Counted from the stretch's first letter, positions 10,774-21,273 are shown. The stretch is 64,000 nt of DNA from CAVQFD01 sp963724695 (GCA_963724695.1 CAVRVW010000001.1:124001-188000), one strand, 5' to 3'. Notes: a model not told the origin generated them from the sequence alone. Numbers and translations: made by a program.

Positions 10774-11193
10774 CTAGGACCGGGGAGGAGGCGAGGAAAC
10801 CTGCCGCGGGGCGTCGACGAGCTCCTGCTCGACTACGAGCGGGGTACCTGTCGGCAGCATGCGAACCACAAAGCGACTCGGCGCGCTCACGAGGCCGGCG
10901 GCGCCGACAAAGCCCTGCAGCGTCTGCGTCGCGCCGCAGTTGCACTGCATCCAGGCGGTCGCGCTCGCGGCATCCGACGACGTCGCATGATGCTGGCCGT
11001 GGTCGCTGCCGGCTGCGTGTATGGGACAGGCCGCACCGGTCTCGGCCGCCATGTGACACACCGCGGAGTCGGCTTCGGCATGATGCGCATGCGCGCCGGC
11101 GCAGAGCACCGTCGTGGCGCCCGCGAGGGCGACGACGTAGACGCCCACGATGAGCGCACTCAAGCCGGCGAGCCTGGACCTAAACTGCAGCAT
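10774..11193 (-). CDS. small exported Cys/His-rich protein
   Basis: A 139-residue protein with an N-terminal hydrophobic segment (residues 8-30) and an unusual density of possible metal ligands: AHAHHAE, CHMAAETGAACPIH, DHGQHH and CNCG. The pattern resembles short periplasmic copper-related proteins of the DUF2946 type, but I cannot confirm membership. It lies 151 bases upstream of the TonB-dependent receptor on the same strand, an arrangement often seen for metal uptake or detoxification pairs. I see no enzyme motif. A metal-binding role is inferred from composition and context only. Confidence 0.6.
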   Translation of the reverse strand: MLQFRSRLAGLSALIVGVYVVALAGATTVLCAGAHAHHAEADSAVCHMAAETGAACPIHAAGSDHGQHHATSSDAASATAWMQCNCGATQTLQGFVGAAGLVSAPSRFVVRMLPTGTPLVVEQELVDAPRQVSSPPPRS

Positions 11194-11393
11194 CAGCCTA
11201 TGTGGAGCATAGCGCCACTAGCAAACGGCGCGCCGTTGAGCTAGTGGAATTTCTGCGGGATTGGGCCCGGTGCCAGGCGAAATCCCGCCAAATCGGTGAG
11301 AAATGTACGCCCTCAGGAAGAAAGGTGCAAAGAGTGAGAAGGTAAAGAACGTAAACGCCAAGGTGTTGGCCGCGTATGATTCGGAGGAGAAGG

Positions 11394-12628
11394 ATGAACC
11401 GCATGATTACTGCCCGCACCGTGCTTGTCGGATTCGCGATGCTCGGCCTGGCCACCGCCGCCCCGGCTCAGGACTACACCCAGTGGCGCGGCCAGAACCG
11501 CGATGGCTCGGCCTCGGGGTTCGTCGCCCCGAAGGCCTGGCCCGACACACTGACGCCCGCCTGGAAGGTCGAGATTGGCGCCGGCTACGCCACGCCGCTC
11601 GTGGTCGGCAACCGCGTGTACACCCACACCCGGCAGGGCGAGAACGAAGTCATGCTCGCGCTCGACGCCGACACCGGCAAGACCGTCTGGCAGACGCCGT
11701 ATCCCGCGCCTTACAAGATGAACCCCGCCACCAAGAACCACGGGCAGGGTCCCAAGTCGACGCCGCTCTTCCTGGACGGCCGCCTCTACACGCTCGGCAT
11801 CAGCGGGATCGTCTCGGCGTTCCAGGCATCGGACGGCAAGCTGCTCTGGCAGAAGCCGGCGCCGCCGGTCGATCCGCTCTATGGCACGGCCATGTCTCCG
11901 ATTGCCGACAAGGGCATCGTCATCTTCCACGTCGGCGGCACCGACCAGGGCGCGCTCACGGCGTTCGACGCGCTCACCGGCAATGTGCGCTGGGCCTGGA
12001 ACGGCGATGGCCCGGCCTACGCCTCGCCGATCATCACCGAGTTCGGCGGCACCAGACAGCTCATCACGATGACCCAGAAGAATGCGGTGGCGCTCGACGT
12101 GGCCACGGGCGCTCTGCTGTGGCAGCTGCCGTGGGTCACGCGCGCCACCAACAACTCCACCACGCCGTTGCGCTTCGGCGACACCATCATCATCAGCGGG
12201 CAGGGCAAGGGCACCATGGCGGTGCAGGCCCGTCCGAAAGGGCACTGCGTGGACGGCTGAAACGGTCTGGGAAACGGCCGAAGTCGGCATGTTCATGAGC
12301 AACCCGGTCATCGTGGGCGACACGCTCTTCGGCCTGTCGCACCTGGCGAGCGGTCAGTACTTCGCGCTCGATCTTCCGACGGGCAAGGTCCTCTGGCTCG
12401 GCGAGCCGCGCAGCCGCCACCAACACCGCCATCGTCAAGGCGGGCGAAACGTTGTTTCTGTTGAACGACGATGCGGAGCTTGTCGTGGCCAGGGCGAGCC
12501 GGACCGGCTTCGAGCCGGTGAAGACCTATACGGTCGCGACCAGCTCGACGTGGGCGCAGCCGACGGTCAGCGGCGGCCGCATGTTCATCAAGGACACCTC
12601 GACGCTCTCGCTGTTTCGGCTGAACTGA
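11394..12628 (+). CDS. secreted PQQ-like beta-propeller protein, frameshifted
   Basis: The product is an exported propeller of about 410 residues with repeated WD-like/PQQ-like blades (for example DADTGKTVWQTPYP, ASDGKLLWQK, DALTGNVRWAW, VATGALLWQLPW, PTGKVLWLG). The start ATG at 11394 has GGAGGA five bases upstream; a longer in-frame ATG at 11376 lacks this. The frame breaks near 12235, in the run gaaaggg, and again near 12420. The last part (VKAGETLFLLNDDAELVVAR... to LSLFRLN, stop 12626-12628) completes the propeller. No cytochrome motif or dehydrogenase signature is present, so a scaffold or outer-membrane assembly role is as likely as a catalytic one. Confidence 0.75.
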
Positions 12629-12633
12629 TCATC

Positions 12634-12757
12634 GGGTCGGGAGGGTCGGGCAGGGTCAGGTAGGTCTGGCGGGTGACGAACCCGCCTCGACCTACTCGAC
12701 CCAGCCCGACCTACCCGACCTACCCGACCTACCCGACCTACCCGACCTACCCGACCC
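12634..12757. repeat. GGGTCGGG-type inverted repeat with 10-bp tandem tail
   Basis: Downstream of the propeller gene the + strand reads through a G-rich arm (GGGTCGGGAGGGTCGGGCAGGG...) that ends GGCGGGT. After the short loop gacga it returns as ACCCGCC and a C-rich arm. The C-rich arm continues as about five copies of the 10-mer CCCGACCTAC (12705-12757). The arms can form a long imperfect hairpin. A related GGGTCGGGTAGGTC stretch occurs on the other strand at 26806-26825. It may act as a terminator, but there is no T-run. Confidence 0.65.
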
Positions 12758-12812
12758 TAATTTGGCCTTGTAAGCTCAGCCATAGCGCAGTAGACTCGCG
12801 CGCCTCGGTTCA

Positions 12813-14824
12813 ATGAGCCGCACCCAGCGGACGATCGCGTTTCTGTCGACCAGTTCGGCGTACGCGGGGCTCGCCTGCCTGCTCATGTGGCCGCTCCCAC
12901 TCAACCTGAGAACGCACCTGCCCGGAAACCCGGCTGGCGATCTGGGCGTCTACGTGTGGAACCTCTGGATCTTCCGGCATGAGATCCTCCGCCACGGCCG
13001 GCTTCCCTTCTCGACCGACCATGTCTTCGCCTACACCGGCGGCGCCGACTTCAGCCTGCACAACTACACGCCGCTCGCCGGTCTGCTGGCCACGCCGCTC
13101 ATGGACACGCTCGGCGTCGTCGGCGCCTTCAACGTGATCCTGTTGACGTTCATGACGTTGTCGGGGATCGGCGTCTTCGTGCTCGGTCGAAGCCTCGGCC
13201 TCGGGCGCCCGGCGGCGTGGACCGCCGGAGCCGTCTTCATGGCCTCGCCACTCCTGACGGCCAAGGGCACGGCCCACTTCAGTCTGGTGGCGGCGGCGGC
13301 CCTTCCCCTGTTTCTCTGGGCGCTTCTGCGTACGCTCAAGACGACGCGCGCGCGCGACGGCGCCATCGTCGGGACACTGGTCGCCGTGGCGACCTACTCG
13401 GACGCGTACTACGGCATCTACTGCGTCCTGATGGGCGCCTTCCTGGTGGCTTGGCACCTGACCCGTGTGGACTGGCGCGGCGCGGTGCGCGCTCCCCGCA
13501 CGCTGGCCTTTGTGCACGTCGCCATCGCGGCCATTGGTGTGTTGGTCGGCTGGCGTGCCTGGAGCGGCGTCACCGCCGTCACGATTGGCCCGGTCGCCAT
13601 CGGCCTGCAAACGCTCTACACACCAATGCTCGTCCTGGTCGCGTTGCTCGCCGTTCGGGGCTGGCTCGCAACAGGACCGGTCATCCGACTCGATCGTCCG
13701 CGGCTGTTCTCACGTCTGGTGCATCCGGGCCTGGTGGCCGTGGCGAGCTGTGTCTTGTGGTTGCTGCCCCTCCTCGTCGGACTGGCGCTCCGGTTCCTCG
13801 ACGATCGTCTGCCGGGCACCGAGATCTTCTGGCGCAGCAGCCCGCGGGGTGTCGACGCGCTCGCATACGTCGTGCCCAACCCGACGCATCCGTGGTTCGG
13901 CGCGACGCACCAGCCACTGGTTCATGCCGGCGCAGGCAGACGCGTTTCCCGAGTTCGTCGCCGCCTTTTCGATCGTCGCGCTCGCGGTGATCGCCGTCGC
14001 GGCGTGGCGTCGGCTCCTGCCGGGCTGCTGGGTCGCGTTCACCATCTTCTTCGTCGCGCTGTCCCTTGGGCCGTTCGTCCACATCGCCGGCGATCAACAC
14101 GTACGTGATCGGGCCGTGGGCTCTTCTGCGCTACGTACCCGTGATCGGCATGGCGCGATCGCCGTCGCGGTTCGCCGTGGTGGCGGTGCTCGGCCTCTCG
14201 TTGCTGTTCGCGTTTTCGGTCCAGGAGCTGTACCGACGACGCGCGGCCCATGGAGGCCTGGGCTGGCTGCGGACCGCTGGTGGTGTCGCGGTCATGATCC
14301 TTCTCGCAGCCGAGCTGATGCCTGTGCCACGCCCGCTGTTTGCGACCAACGTGCCGGACGTGTACCGGCTGGTTACGGCCAATGTGCCCGACGAAGAAAC
14401 CGGCCGGCTGCTCGAGCTCCCGACGGGCGTGCGCGACGGCACCTCGTCCCGCGGCAACTTCAACGTCGCGGCGCAGTTCTTTCAGACGGTCCATCGGCGG
14501 CCGCTCATCGGCGGTTACCTGTCGCGGGTGTCACGCTGGCGGAAGCAGGAGAACGAGCGCGTGCCCATGCTGCGCGCCCTGTACACGCTCAGCGAAGGTC
14601 GCGATCTGTCACCGGCCCTGGCCGACGAAGCCCGCGACTCGCGCGAGGCGTTCCTGCGGCGTTCGTGCGTCGAGTTCGTGATCGTGGACAAGGAGAGGGC
14701 ATCGGTCGAGCTCGAAGCGTTTGCCGTTCGTACGCTGGGCCTCACGCTCGTACACGAAGACCCGGAGTTCGTCCTCTACACGCCTATCGTGCGGCCGCCG
14801 TGCGAACCGCGCGGACGAAAGTGA
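12813..14824 (+). CDS. large multipass membrane protein, GT-C/YfhO-like, frameshifted
   Basis: Three collinear frames give one protein of about 670 residues: 12813 to about 13920, about 13920 to 14095, and 14095 to 14824. It begins with a membrane segment, an acidic periplasmic loop (NPAGDLGVYVWNLW) and then roughly ten further hydrophobic helices. It ends in a soluble domain of about 170 residues (NVPDVYRLVTANVPDEETGRLLELPTG...). This plan, many helices plus a C-terminal periplasmic domain and an acidic first loop, fits polyprenyl-phosphate-sugar-dependent GT-C glycosyltransferases such as YfhO, but no family could be fixed. Both breaks fall inside otherwise continuous membrane sequence, so assembly indels are likely. 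Confidence 0.6.
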
Positions 14825-14853
14825 ACTGGCCGGCACATCCCGCACCTGGCTCG

Positions 14854-14882
14854 TGCGCCCGGTCGCATCGCGCGTATATAAT
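14854..14882 (+). promoter_or_regulatory. candidate promoter before the hydrolase gene
   Basis: A perfect TATAAT -10 box lies at 14877-14882, in the only AT-rich patch of a GC-rich spacer. The hexamer 17 bases upstream (TGCGCC) is a poor -35. It precedes the ATG at 14996 by about 110 bases. Confidence 0.35.
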
Positions 14883-14995
14883 CCACCGCAATCTGCCAGT
14901 CGCTCCGGCTCCCGCTTCAGCGTCCACGAGATCACGGCGCCGTTCGGCGAAGGCGGCACGGCCCAGGGTTTGACTTTGCAGGGTGGAGGCGACAC

Positions 14996-16044
14996 ATGCG
15001 ATATGCGGCGCTGATTCTCGGCGGCCTCATGGCGGCGAGTCTGCCGGCCGATGCACGCGCGCAGAGCGCCAGGCGCGGCATTCCAGGACAACTACGCGGA
15101 CGTGAACGGCGTGCGCCTGCACTATGCGAGCGTCGGCAAGGGGCCGCTCGTCCTGTTCCTCCACGGCTACCCGTCCTTCTGGTACCAGTGGAAGGATCAG
15201 ATGGCGGAAATGGGCCGCGACCACCTGGCCGTCGGCCTCGACATGCGCGGCTACAACCTGTCGTCGAAGCCGGAAGGCCTCGAGCCCTACACGATGAAGC
15301 ATCTCGTCGAGGACGTGCGGCAGTTCGCCGAGAAGATCGGCGGGAAGGACAAGAAGTTCGTGCTGGTCGCCCACGACTGGGGCGCCAACGTCGCCTGGGC
15401 CTTCGCCATGTATCACCCGGAGATGCTGGAGAAGCTCGATCATCGTCAACGGCGCCCATCCGTTCATCTCCGAACGGGAGCTACGCGAGAATCCCGCCCA
15501 GCGTTACGCCAGCAACTACTTCTTCGTGTTCAACGGCTACCTGGCGCCGGGCGAGCAGCCGGTCGACGAGAGCACACACCAGGGAGAGCGCCGTCCGCCG
15601 CGCGCATGCCGGGTTCGTGGACGCGGAGGTCAAGAGCGGCCGCTACACCGAAGAGGATCGCCAGGCCTGGATCGAGGCGTGGTCGCAGCCGGGCTCGACG
15701 ACGGCCGGCCTCAACTACTACCGCGCCAACCACCGCAATCGCGCCGTTCAACGATCGTCATCCGGCGTCGACGATTCCCCGTTCCTGGTCGGCGAAGGAA
15801 GTCACCGAGGGCGCGAAGTCGACGATCATCAAGGTGCCGACGCTCGTGATCTGGGGGATGAAGGACACGGCGATCCTGTCCGGTCATCTCAGCGGGCTGG
15901 ACAAGTGGGTGACCAATCTGAGCGTCAAGCTGTATCCCGACGATGACCACTGGGTGATGCTGGCAGAAGAACAAGCCGGTCGCCCAGGACATCCGGCGGT
16001 TCGTCGACGACAAGGATTTTCCGAAGGAGTCGGTCCACAGGTGA
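14996..16044 (+). CDS. secreted epoxide-hydrolase-like alpha/beta-hydrolase, multiply frameshifted
   Basis: The intended protein is about 345 residues. It has a signal peptide (MRYAALILGGLMAASLPADARA; GGAGG seven bases upstream of the ATG) followed by an epoxide-hydrolase/haloalkane-dehalogenase fold. Visible motifs are HGYPSFWYQW (oxyanion hole), AHDWGANVAW with Asp as nucleophile, and DDDHWVM with the catalytic His. The sequence switches frame near 15070, 15440, 15590, 15745 and 15970 and ends at a TGA at 16042-16044. Five breaks in 1 kb with all motifs retained point to poor base accuracy here rather than decay. The substrate is unknown. A tandem GAACTGA repeat follows the stop (16042-16066). 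Confidence 0.7.
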
Positions 16045-16080
16045 GAACTGAGAACTGAGAACTGTGAGGACGGCGTCACC

Positions 16081-17257
16081 TCACGGCGCGCATTTCTGGC
16101 GTCGCTCGGGGCCGCGGCCGCGCTGCCGCTGACCGAACGCTGGGTGGAACGGCTGCTCGCCGCTCAGGACCCGGCGGCGCTGGCGCCGCCTCAGGGTGGC
16201 CGACTGCTGGGAACCGTGCCGCTCGGCCGTTTCGACGGTCTTCCCGTTCCGCCCCTCGGACGGCTGCTTGGCTCAGGCCTCGACGCCAGGCTGTTCACCG
16301 ACCTCGGCGGTCTCGACGTCGATTCGCTCGTCACGCCCACGGAGCAGTTCTTCGTGCGCACCGCGGCGTCCGCGGCACACACCGCCCGCGGACCGTGGCG
16401 CATCCGCGTCAACGGGCCCCAGGACTTCGAGATCACACCCGCGGAACTGGTCGCGCAGTCCCAGCCGATGGGGACGCACCTCCTGGAGTGCTCGGGCAAC
16501 TCGGATCCGGCCAACTTCGGGCTCATCAGCGCCGCGGCCTGGTCGGGGGTACCGCTCGGCGCCCTGCTGGATCGCGCGAAAGCAACCTCGTCCTCGCTCG
16601 TGCGCGTGACGGGGTTCGACGACACCCAGCAGAAGACACAGACCTCGGTGCCGGGCGCCAGCTGGATCTTCGCGCGCGAGGATCTCGACCGGGCGGGCGC
16701 CTTTCTCGCCACCGGCATGAACGGCGGGCCGCTGCCCCTCGATCACGGGGCCCCCGCACGCCTCTTCGTCCCGGGCTGGTACGGCTGCGCGTGCGTCAAG
16801 TGGGTCACGAGCATCGACATCGTGGGCGCCGAGGAACGTCCCACCACGCAGATGCAGGAGTTCGCGGAGCGGACCCACCAGGTGGGTCCCGACGGTGCTC
16901 CCGACCCGCGCCCGCGATTTCCAGCCGGCGGTCATGGATCTCGCCGCGATGCCGATTCGCGTCGAGCAGTGGCAGGTGGCCGACGCCCGTCTTTATCGCG
17001 TCGTGGGCGTGCGGTGGGGCGGGAGCACGCGCACGGGGGCGCTGACCATTCGCTTCCGTCACAACGAGCGTTTCGTGCGGGTCGAGCAGTCGCCCGAGCC
17101 GGCATCCACGACGACGTGGAGCCTGTGGGCGCACACATGGCGGCCTGAGTCGTCCGGGCGCTATCAGATCGCGCTCGGTGTCGCCGACCCGACGATCCGC
17201 ACACGGCGGCTCGATCTCTATTTTTATGTGAGGGAAGTGGAGATAGGAGAAATCTAG
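16081..17257 (+). CDS. sulfite-oxidase-like molybdopterin enzyme, Tat-exported, frameshifted
   Basis: The protein belongs to the sulfite oxidase/YedY-like oxidoreductase fold that binds a molybdenum pterin. Key points are SRRAFLASLGAAAALPL (twin-arginine signal), TARGPWRIRVNGP, HLLECSGNS with the Mo-ligating Cys, and PGWYGCACVKWVTSI before the C-terminal immunoglobulin-like dimerisation domain (SGRYQIALGVADPTIRTRR). The frame changes near 16895. No ATG, GTG or TTG opens the Tat signal in frame; the nearest GTG (16064) is one base out, so the true start is probably hidden by another indel. A heme domain is absent, so electrons would pass to a separate carrier. The substrate is not evident. Confidence 0.75.
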
Positions 17258-17318
17258 GCCGGCTCAGGGCTTATGGCTTACGCCGGCCTGAGCCTTGAGC
17301 CGTGAGCCCTAAGCCAAC
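17258..17318. terminator. inverted-repeat spacer, possible bidirectional terminator
   Basis: Between two convergent genes the sequence GGCTCAGGGCTTATGGCTTAC is followed by its approximate reverse complement (GTGAGCCCTAAGCC). The stem is imperfect and no T-run follows, so termination is plausible but unproven. Confidence 0.4.
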
Positions 17319-18271
17319 TAAGCGACCGCCGACCGCACGTCCATCTCGCCGAAGTGGAACGCGGCCATGAACGCGTCGACCACCTGCGGATCGAAATCCG
17401 ACCCGGTGCCCTTCAGGATGATGTCCTTCGCGTCGAACGGCGACATGGCCTTGCGATAGGGCCGGTCGCTCGTAAGGGAGTCGTACACGTCGGCGACCGA
17501 GATGATGCGCGCCTCGAGCGGAATCTCGTCGCCGCGCGTCGGGTGGTAGCCGGAGCCGTCGAACTTGTCGTGGTGGGCGAGCACGATCGGAATCACGCGG
17601 CGGAGCGACCCGCCGACGGTCTCGAGCATCGACACACCCTTGTCGACGTGCCGCTGCATTTCGGAGTACTCGGCCGTGGTGAACTGGGCGGCCTTGTAGA
17701 GCAGTTCGCGGCTGACGTTCAACTTGCCGATGTCGTGGAGCAGGCCCGCCGCGCGCACATCCTCGATGCGTTCGGCGTCGAGGCCGAGGTGCGCGGCAAT
17801 GCGCGTGGCGTACACCGACACGCGGTACGAGTGGTGCTCGGTGTACTCGTCCTTCGAAATGAAGTGCCGCAGCAGCCGCAGGACGCCGTTATAGGTTTCG
17901 CGCAGCTCCCGGAGCTGCTGGTTCTTGTGCTCGTACATCGTGCCCATCAGGTACCCGATCACGATCAGCATGCAGCCCCACGCCGTGAGGTCGAGCCATG
18001 CGGTCGCGGGCAGGTTCTCCGCCGTCCGGCCGAAAAGCCCGGAGGTCGAGGTCATGAGCACGACCATGAGCACGCTGCCAAGCGCGGTCAGCGTGGCGTG
18101 CCGCCGTCCGTAGAGATACGCCGACCCGAGCGTCGGCATCATGTAGAAGCTGAGCATCATCCGCTGGGAGTCGACGAGGAAATTCAGCATCAGCGCGATG
18201 ATGAACATCGAGAGGATGAGCCACAGCTCCTTGTTCACCTTCTCGAAATGGCGCACGGCGTTGATTGCCAC
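17318..18271 (-). CDS. membrane-anchored HD-GYP cyclic-di-GMP phosphodiesterase-like protein
   Basis: This 317-residue protein has four or more hydrophobic segments in its first 120 residues, a short linker and a C-terminal HD-GYP domain. The metal-binding HD is in LLHDIGKL and the later ligands in AHHDKFDG. The usual GYP triad reads GYHPTRGDEIP here, so a His sits where Pro normally follows Tyr. HD-GYP proteins hydrolyse cyclic di-GMP; the altered triad may change partner binding rather than catalysis. A GTG start at 18271 follows GAGGAG on the - strand. It is convergent with the molybdopterin gene and divergent from the DUF5916 gene, with a 286-base spacer. Confidence 0.85.
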   Translation of the reverse strand: MAINAVRHFEKVNKELWLILSMFIIALMLNFLVDSQRMMLSFYMMPTLGSAYLYGRRHATLTALGSVLMVVLMTSTSGLFGRTAENLPATAWLDLTAWGCMLIVIGYLMGTMYEHKNQQLRELRETYNGVLRLLRHFISKDEYTEHHSYRVSVYATRIAAHLGLDAERIEDVRAAGLLHDIGKLNVSRELLYKAAQFTTAEYSEMQRHVDKGVSMLETVGGSLRRVIPIVLAHHDKFDGSGYHPTRGDEIPLEARIISVADVYDSLTSDRPYRKAMSPFDAKDIILKGTGSDFDPQVVDAFMAAFHFGEMDVRSAVA

Positions 18272-18557
18272 GTGATGCTCTCCTCTGGTTCAACCCAACG
18301 GACCAAGTCGTATCGAGTTCGCTCGAGTCCCCAGCTGGATTCGCAACACCTGTTCCAGCGGTGGGACGATCGCCCCACCTGAGGAGTGGCGTCCGTTAAC
18401 ACACAAGAGGGCAATGGGTTATCGCTGACACGGCCTCGCCCGACGGGTGCGGCGGAGAGGTCGCCCGGTCGTCGAGTACGGCCTGTTTCGGCACACCGGC
18501 AGACGAAACTTGAACCTGCCCCCGGGGCCGGAGAGGGCGAACGGTAGAATGGCTTGA

Positions 18558-20873
18558 ATGCTACGGGTCGCCGCTGCCGGGATAGTCCTGCTCACATTCT
18601 CACTTCACGCGGCGCGACTGACAGCATCGGCCGAAGACCCGCCAATCCAGGGGCCGCCCGCGCCTGCGGCGCCGGAGGTGATCGCGCGCGACGCCCAGGG
18701 GCGCATCACGCTGCGGAGCATGCGCACGCCGTCGCCGCTCTCTGTCGATGGCGTCCTCGACGAGCCGTTCTACCGGGACGTCCGGTCGTTCGGCGACTTC
18801 GTCCAGCAGGAACCGAACGAAGGACAGCCGTCGACCGAGCGGACCGAAGTCTGGGTGTTCTACGACGACGACAACCTCTACGTGTCCGCGCGGCTCTGGG
18901 AGTCCGAGCGGGGCCGCCGCGTGGCCACCGAAATGCGTCGCGACGCCAACACGATGTTCGCGAACGATCATTTCGGCGTCGCCTTCGACTCCTTCTACGA
19001 TCGCCGGAACGGGTACGGCATGTTCACGAACTCCATCGGCGGGATGCTGGACTGGTCGATCACGAACGAACAGCCCAACAACAGCTGGAACGGGATCTGG
19101 GATGCCCGGACCGCCGAGTTCGATGGCGGCTGGACCGTGGAGTTCCGCTTTCCGTTCCGCTCGTTCCGCTTCCGCGAAGGCGGCACGATCTGGGGCCTGA
19201 ACATGCGCCGCAGAGTGAGCTGGAAGAACGAATTGTCGTACCTCGCGCCGGTACTGGCGTCCTGGGGCCGCCCGGCGATGTCGCGGATGTCCGCCGCGGC
19301 AACGGTCGCGGGGCTGCAGATGCCGGGCAAGCTTCGCAACATCGATCTCAAGCCATACGCCCTCGGCTCTGTGGCCACGGACAAGCGCGCGGTCAGCCCG
19401 TACTTCAACGATCCCAACGGCGAGCTCGGGTTTGACCTGAAGTGGGGTATCCAGCAGACCCTCATCGCGGACCTCACCGTCAACACGGACTTCGCCCAGG
19501 TCGAAGACGATGAAGCGCAGGTCAACCTGACGCGCTTCAGCCTGCTGTTTCCGGAGAAGCGCGACTTCTTCCTCGAGGGCGCGGACGTCTTCAACTTCGC
19601 CGGCGGACAGACCGGCAGCGGCGGCACCGGCGGAGGCGGAGGCGTACAGGGCGGCGGCCAGAACACCAGCACCGCGCCGCTCCTGTTCTACAGCCGGCGC
19701 ATCGGCCTCAACAACGGGTTGGAGGTCCCGATTCTGGCAGGGGGCCGCATGCTCGGACGCGCGGGCCCGTGGCGGTACGGCGCACTCAACATGCAGACGG
19801 CCGAGTCCGTGTCGGCGCTCGCGGCGTCGACCAACTTCACGGTCCTCAGGGTCAACCGCGACATCCTGCGGCGCAGCCGGATTGGAGCCATGCTCACCCG
19901 CCGCGATCCCCGGAACCCCGAGGGGATTGGAGCGCCCGTCGGCCCCACCAACCTGGCCTACGGTGTCGACGCAACGGTGAACCCGGCCAACGAGGTCAGC
20001 ATCCTGGGGTACATGGCCAAGACCGACACCGAGGGGCGCGAGGTGTCAGGCCTCGGCGACACCAGCTACCGCGGTCGCTTCGACTGGAATGCCGACCGCT
20101 ACGGTCTTCAGGCGGAGTCGCTGTATGTCGGCGCCGCGTTCAATCCGGAAGTCGGGTTTCTCCGTCGGACGGCGTTCCGCCGGTCGTTTGGCCAGGCGCG
20201 CTTCAGCCCGAGGCCTGGATGGCGCGGCGTGCGAAAAGTCTTCTACGAGGCCAGCGCCGACTACATTACCGACACCCTCAATCGTCCAGAGTCGAAGGAA
20301 CTTCAGGGCACCTACCGGATGGAGCTGGAGAACAGCGACACCTGGAGCGTGGACGCCACGCAGAATTTCGAGCGCCTCGTCACGCGCTTCGAGGTCGGCA
20401 CCGGCGTTTACGTGCCTCCCGGCGAGTACACCTTCAACCAGGTGCGTGGCACCTACACGCTCGGGCAGCAGCGCGCGGTCTCCGGGTCGATCGTCACCGC
20501 CTATGGCGGGTACTACGACGGCACGCTCACCGAGCTCACCTGGCGCGGCCGTGTCGAGTTCTCGAGCCGGTTCTACGTCGAGCCGACGATTTCCTGGAAT
20601 CACGTCGAGGTGACCGACGGCACGGCGGATACGAACCTGGTGAGCACACGTGCCACCTACACGTTGTCGCCTCGCATGTTCGCGTCGGCGCTGGTGCAGT
20701 ACCAGTCGCGCACCGGCACGATGGCCACCAACGCGCGATTCCGCTGGGAGTATCTGCCGGGCAGCGAGCTCTTCGTCGTCTACAGCGATGGGCGCACGAC
20801 ACTGATCGGCGGGTTCCCCGGCCTCGAGAGCCGATCGCTTGTCGTCAAGATGACCCGGCTGTTTCGGTGGTGA
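18558..20873 (+). CDS. DUF5916 outer-membrane barrel with carbohydrate-binding-like N-domain
   Basis: A 771-residue secreted protein. After the signal peptide (residues 1-26) comes a CBM9-like domain (LSVDGVLDEPFY..., EVWVFYDDDNLYVSARLWES, NDHFGVAFDSFYDRRNGY) and then the DUF5916 domain, predicted to form a large beta-barrel. A Gly-rich loop interrupts it near residue 355 (GGQTGSGGTGGGGG). The last strand ends RSLVVKMTRLFRW, with a terminal aromatic residue as expected of a BAM-inserted barrel. Such proteins are common in acidobacteria and bacteroidetes; their substrate is unknown. The gene stands alone, with no obvious Shine-Dalgarno before the ATG. Confidence 0.85.
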   Translation: MLRVAAAGIVLLTFSLHAARLTASAEDPPIQGPPAPAAPEVIARDAQGRITLRSMRTPSPLSVDGVLDEPFYRDVRSFGDFVQQEPNEGQPSTERTEVWVFYDDDNLYVSARLWESERGRRVATEMRRDANTMFANDHFGVAFDSFYDRRNGYGMFTNSIGGMLDWSITNEQPNNSWNGIWDARTAEFDGGWTVEFRFPFRSFRFREGGTIWGLNMRRRVSWKNELSYLAPVLASWGRPAMSRMSAAATVAGLQMPGKLRNIDLKPYALGSVATDKRAVSPYFNDPNGELGFDLKWGIQQTLIADLTVNTDFAQVEDDEAQVNLTRFSLLFPEKRDFFLEGADVFNFAGGQTGSGGTGGGGGVQGGGQNTSTAPLLFYSRRIGLNNGLEVPILAGGRMLGRAGPWRYGALNMQTAESVSALAASTNFTVLRVNRDILRRSRIGAMLTRRDPRNPEGIGAPVGPTNLAYGVDATVNPANEVSILGYMAKTDTEGREVSGLGDTSYRGRFDWNADRYGLQAESLYVGAAFNPEVGFLRRTAFRRSFGQARFSPRPGWRGVRKVFYEASADYITDTLNRPESKELQGTYRMELENSDTWSVDATQNFERLVTRFEVGTGVYVPPGEYTFNQVRGTYTLGQQRAVSGSIVTAYGGYYDGTLTELTWRGRVEFSSRFYVEPTISWNHVEVTDGTADTNLVSTRATYTLSPRMFASALVQYQSRTGTMATNARFRWEYLPGSELFVVYSDGRTTLIGGFPGLESRSLVVKMTRLFRW

Positions 20874-20874
20874 A

Positions 20875-21069
20875 CTATTTCAGGCTTCCCCCGAAGGTGG
20901 ACTCGATTTCTTCACGGCGCACGAGGGCAGCCGCGGCGTCCTCGAAGTACTCCACGAGACGCCGGGCCGGGTGCTCCGTCGTCAGCCGGTAAGGCCCGGT
21001 CGGAGACATCGCCAGCAACTCGACGCGCACAAAAGCATAGGGCCCCAGGTTGATGAAGGTCTCAGACAT
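20875..21069 (-). CDS. small conserved-looking protein, 64 residues
   Basis: The gene is convergent with the DUF5916 gene and its stop lies one base beyond that gene's end. I prefer the internal ATG at 21069 (MSETFINLGPYAFVRVE...), which has GAGG upstream, to the longer frame from 21177. The product is short and acidic, with no membrane segment or known motif; function unknown. Confidence 0.45.
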   Translation of the reverse strand: MSETFINLGPYAFVRVELLAMSPTGPYRLTTEHPARRLVEYFEDAAAALVRREEIESTFGGSLK

Positions 21070-21273
21070 CGTAGCCTCGAATCGCAAGGCCGATGCCTGC
21101 CCGTGTTGCACGGCGCTGCGCCGGATGGCGCCGGCCGTTGTTCCGTTCCGGAACCCGGCGTGACGGGAATCGACCAAAGCGGCGTGCCTTGCTTCGCTCC
21201 TTCATCAGCGCGATAATCGCGACCGTTTTGGCGCTATCTGCGCCGTCCGGTGAACAAGACGGGAGCTGGAACG

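Noticed and set aside
11198..11455. 85-residue - strand frame with a hydrophobic middle
   Set aside because: It overlaps the start region of the propeller gene on the opposite strand, lacks a ribosome-binding site and has no recognisable motif.
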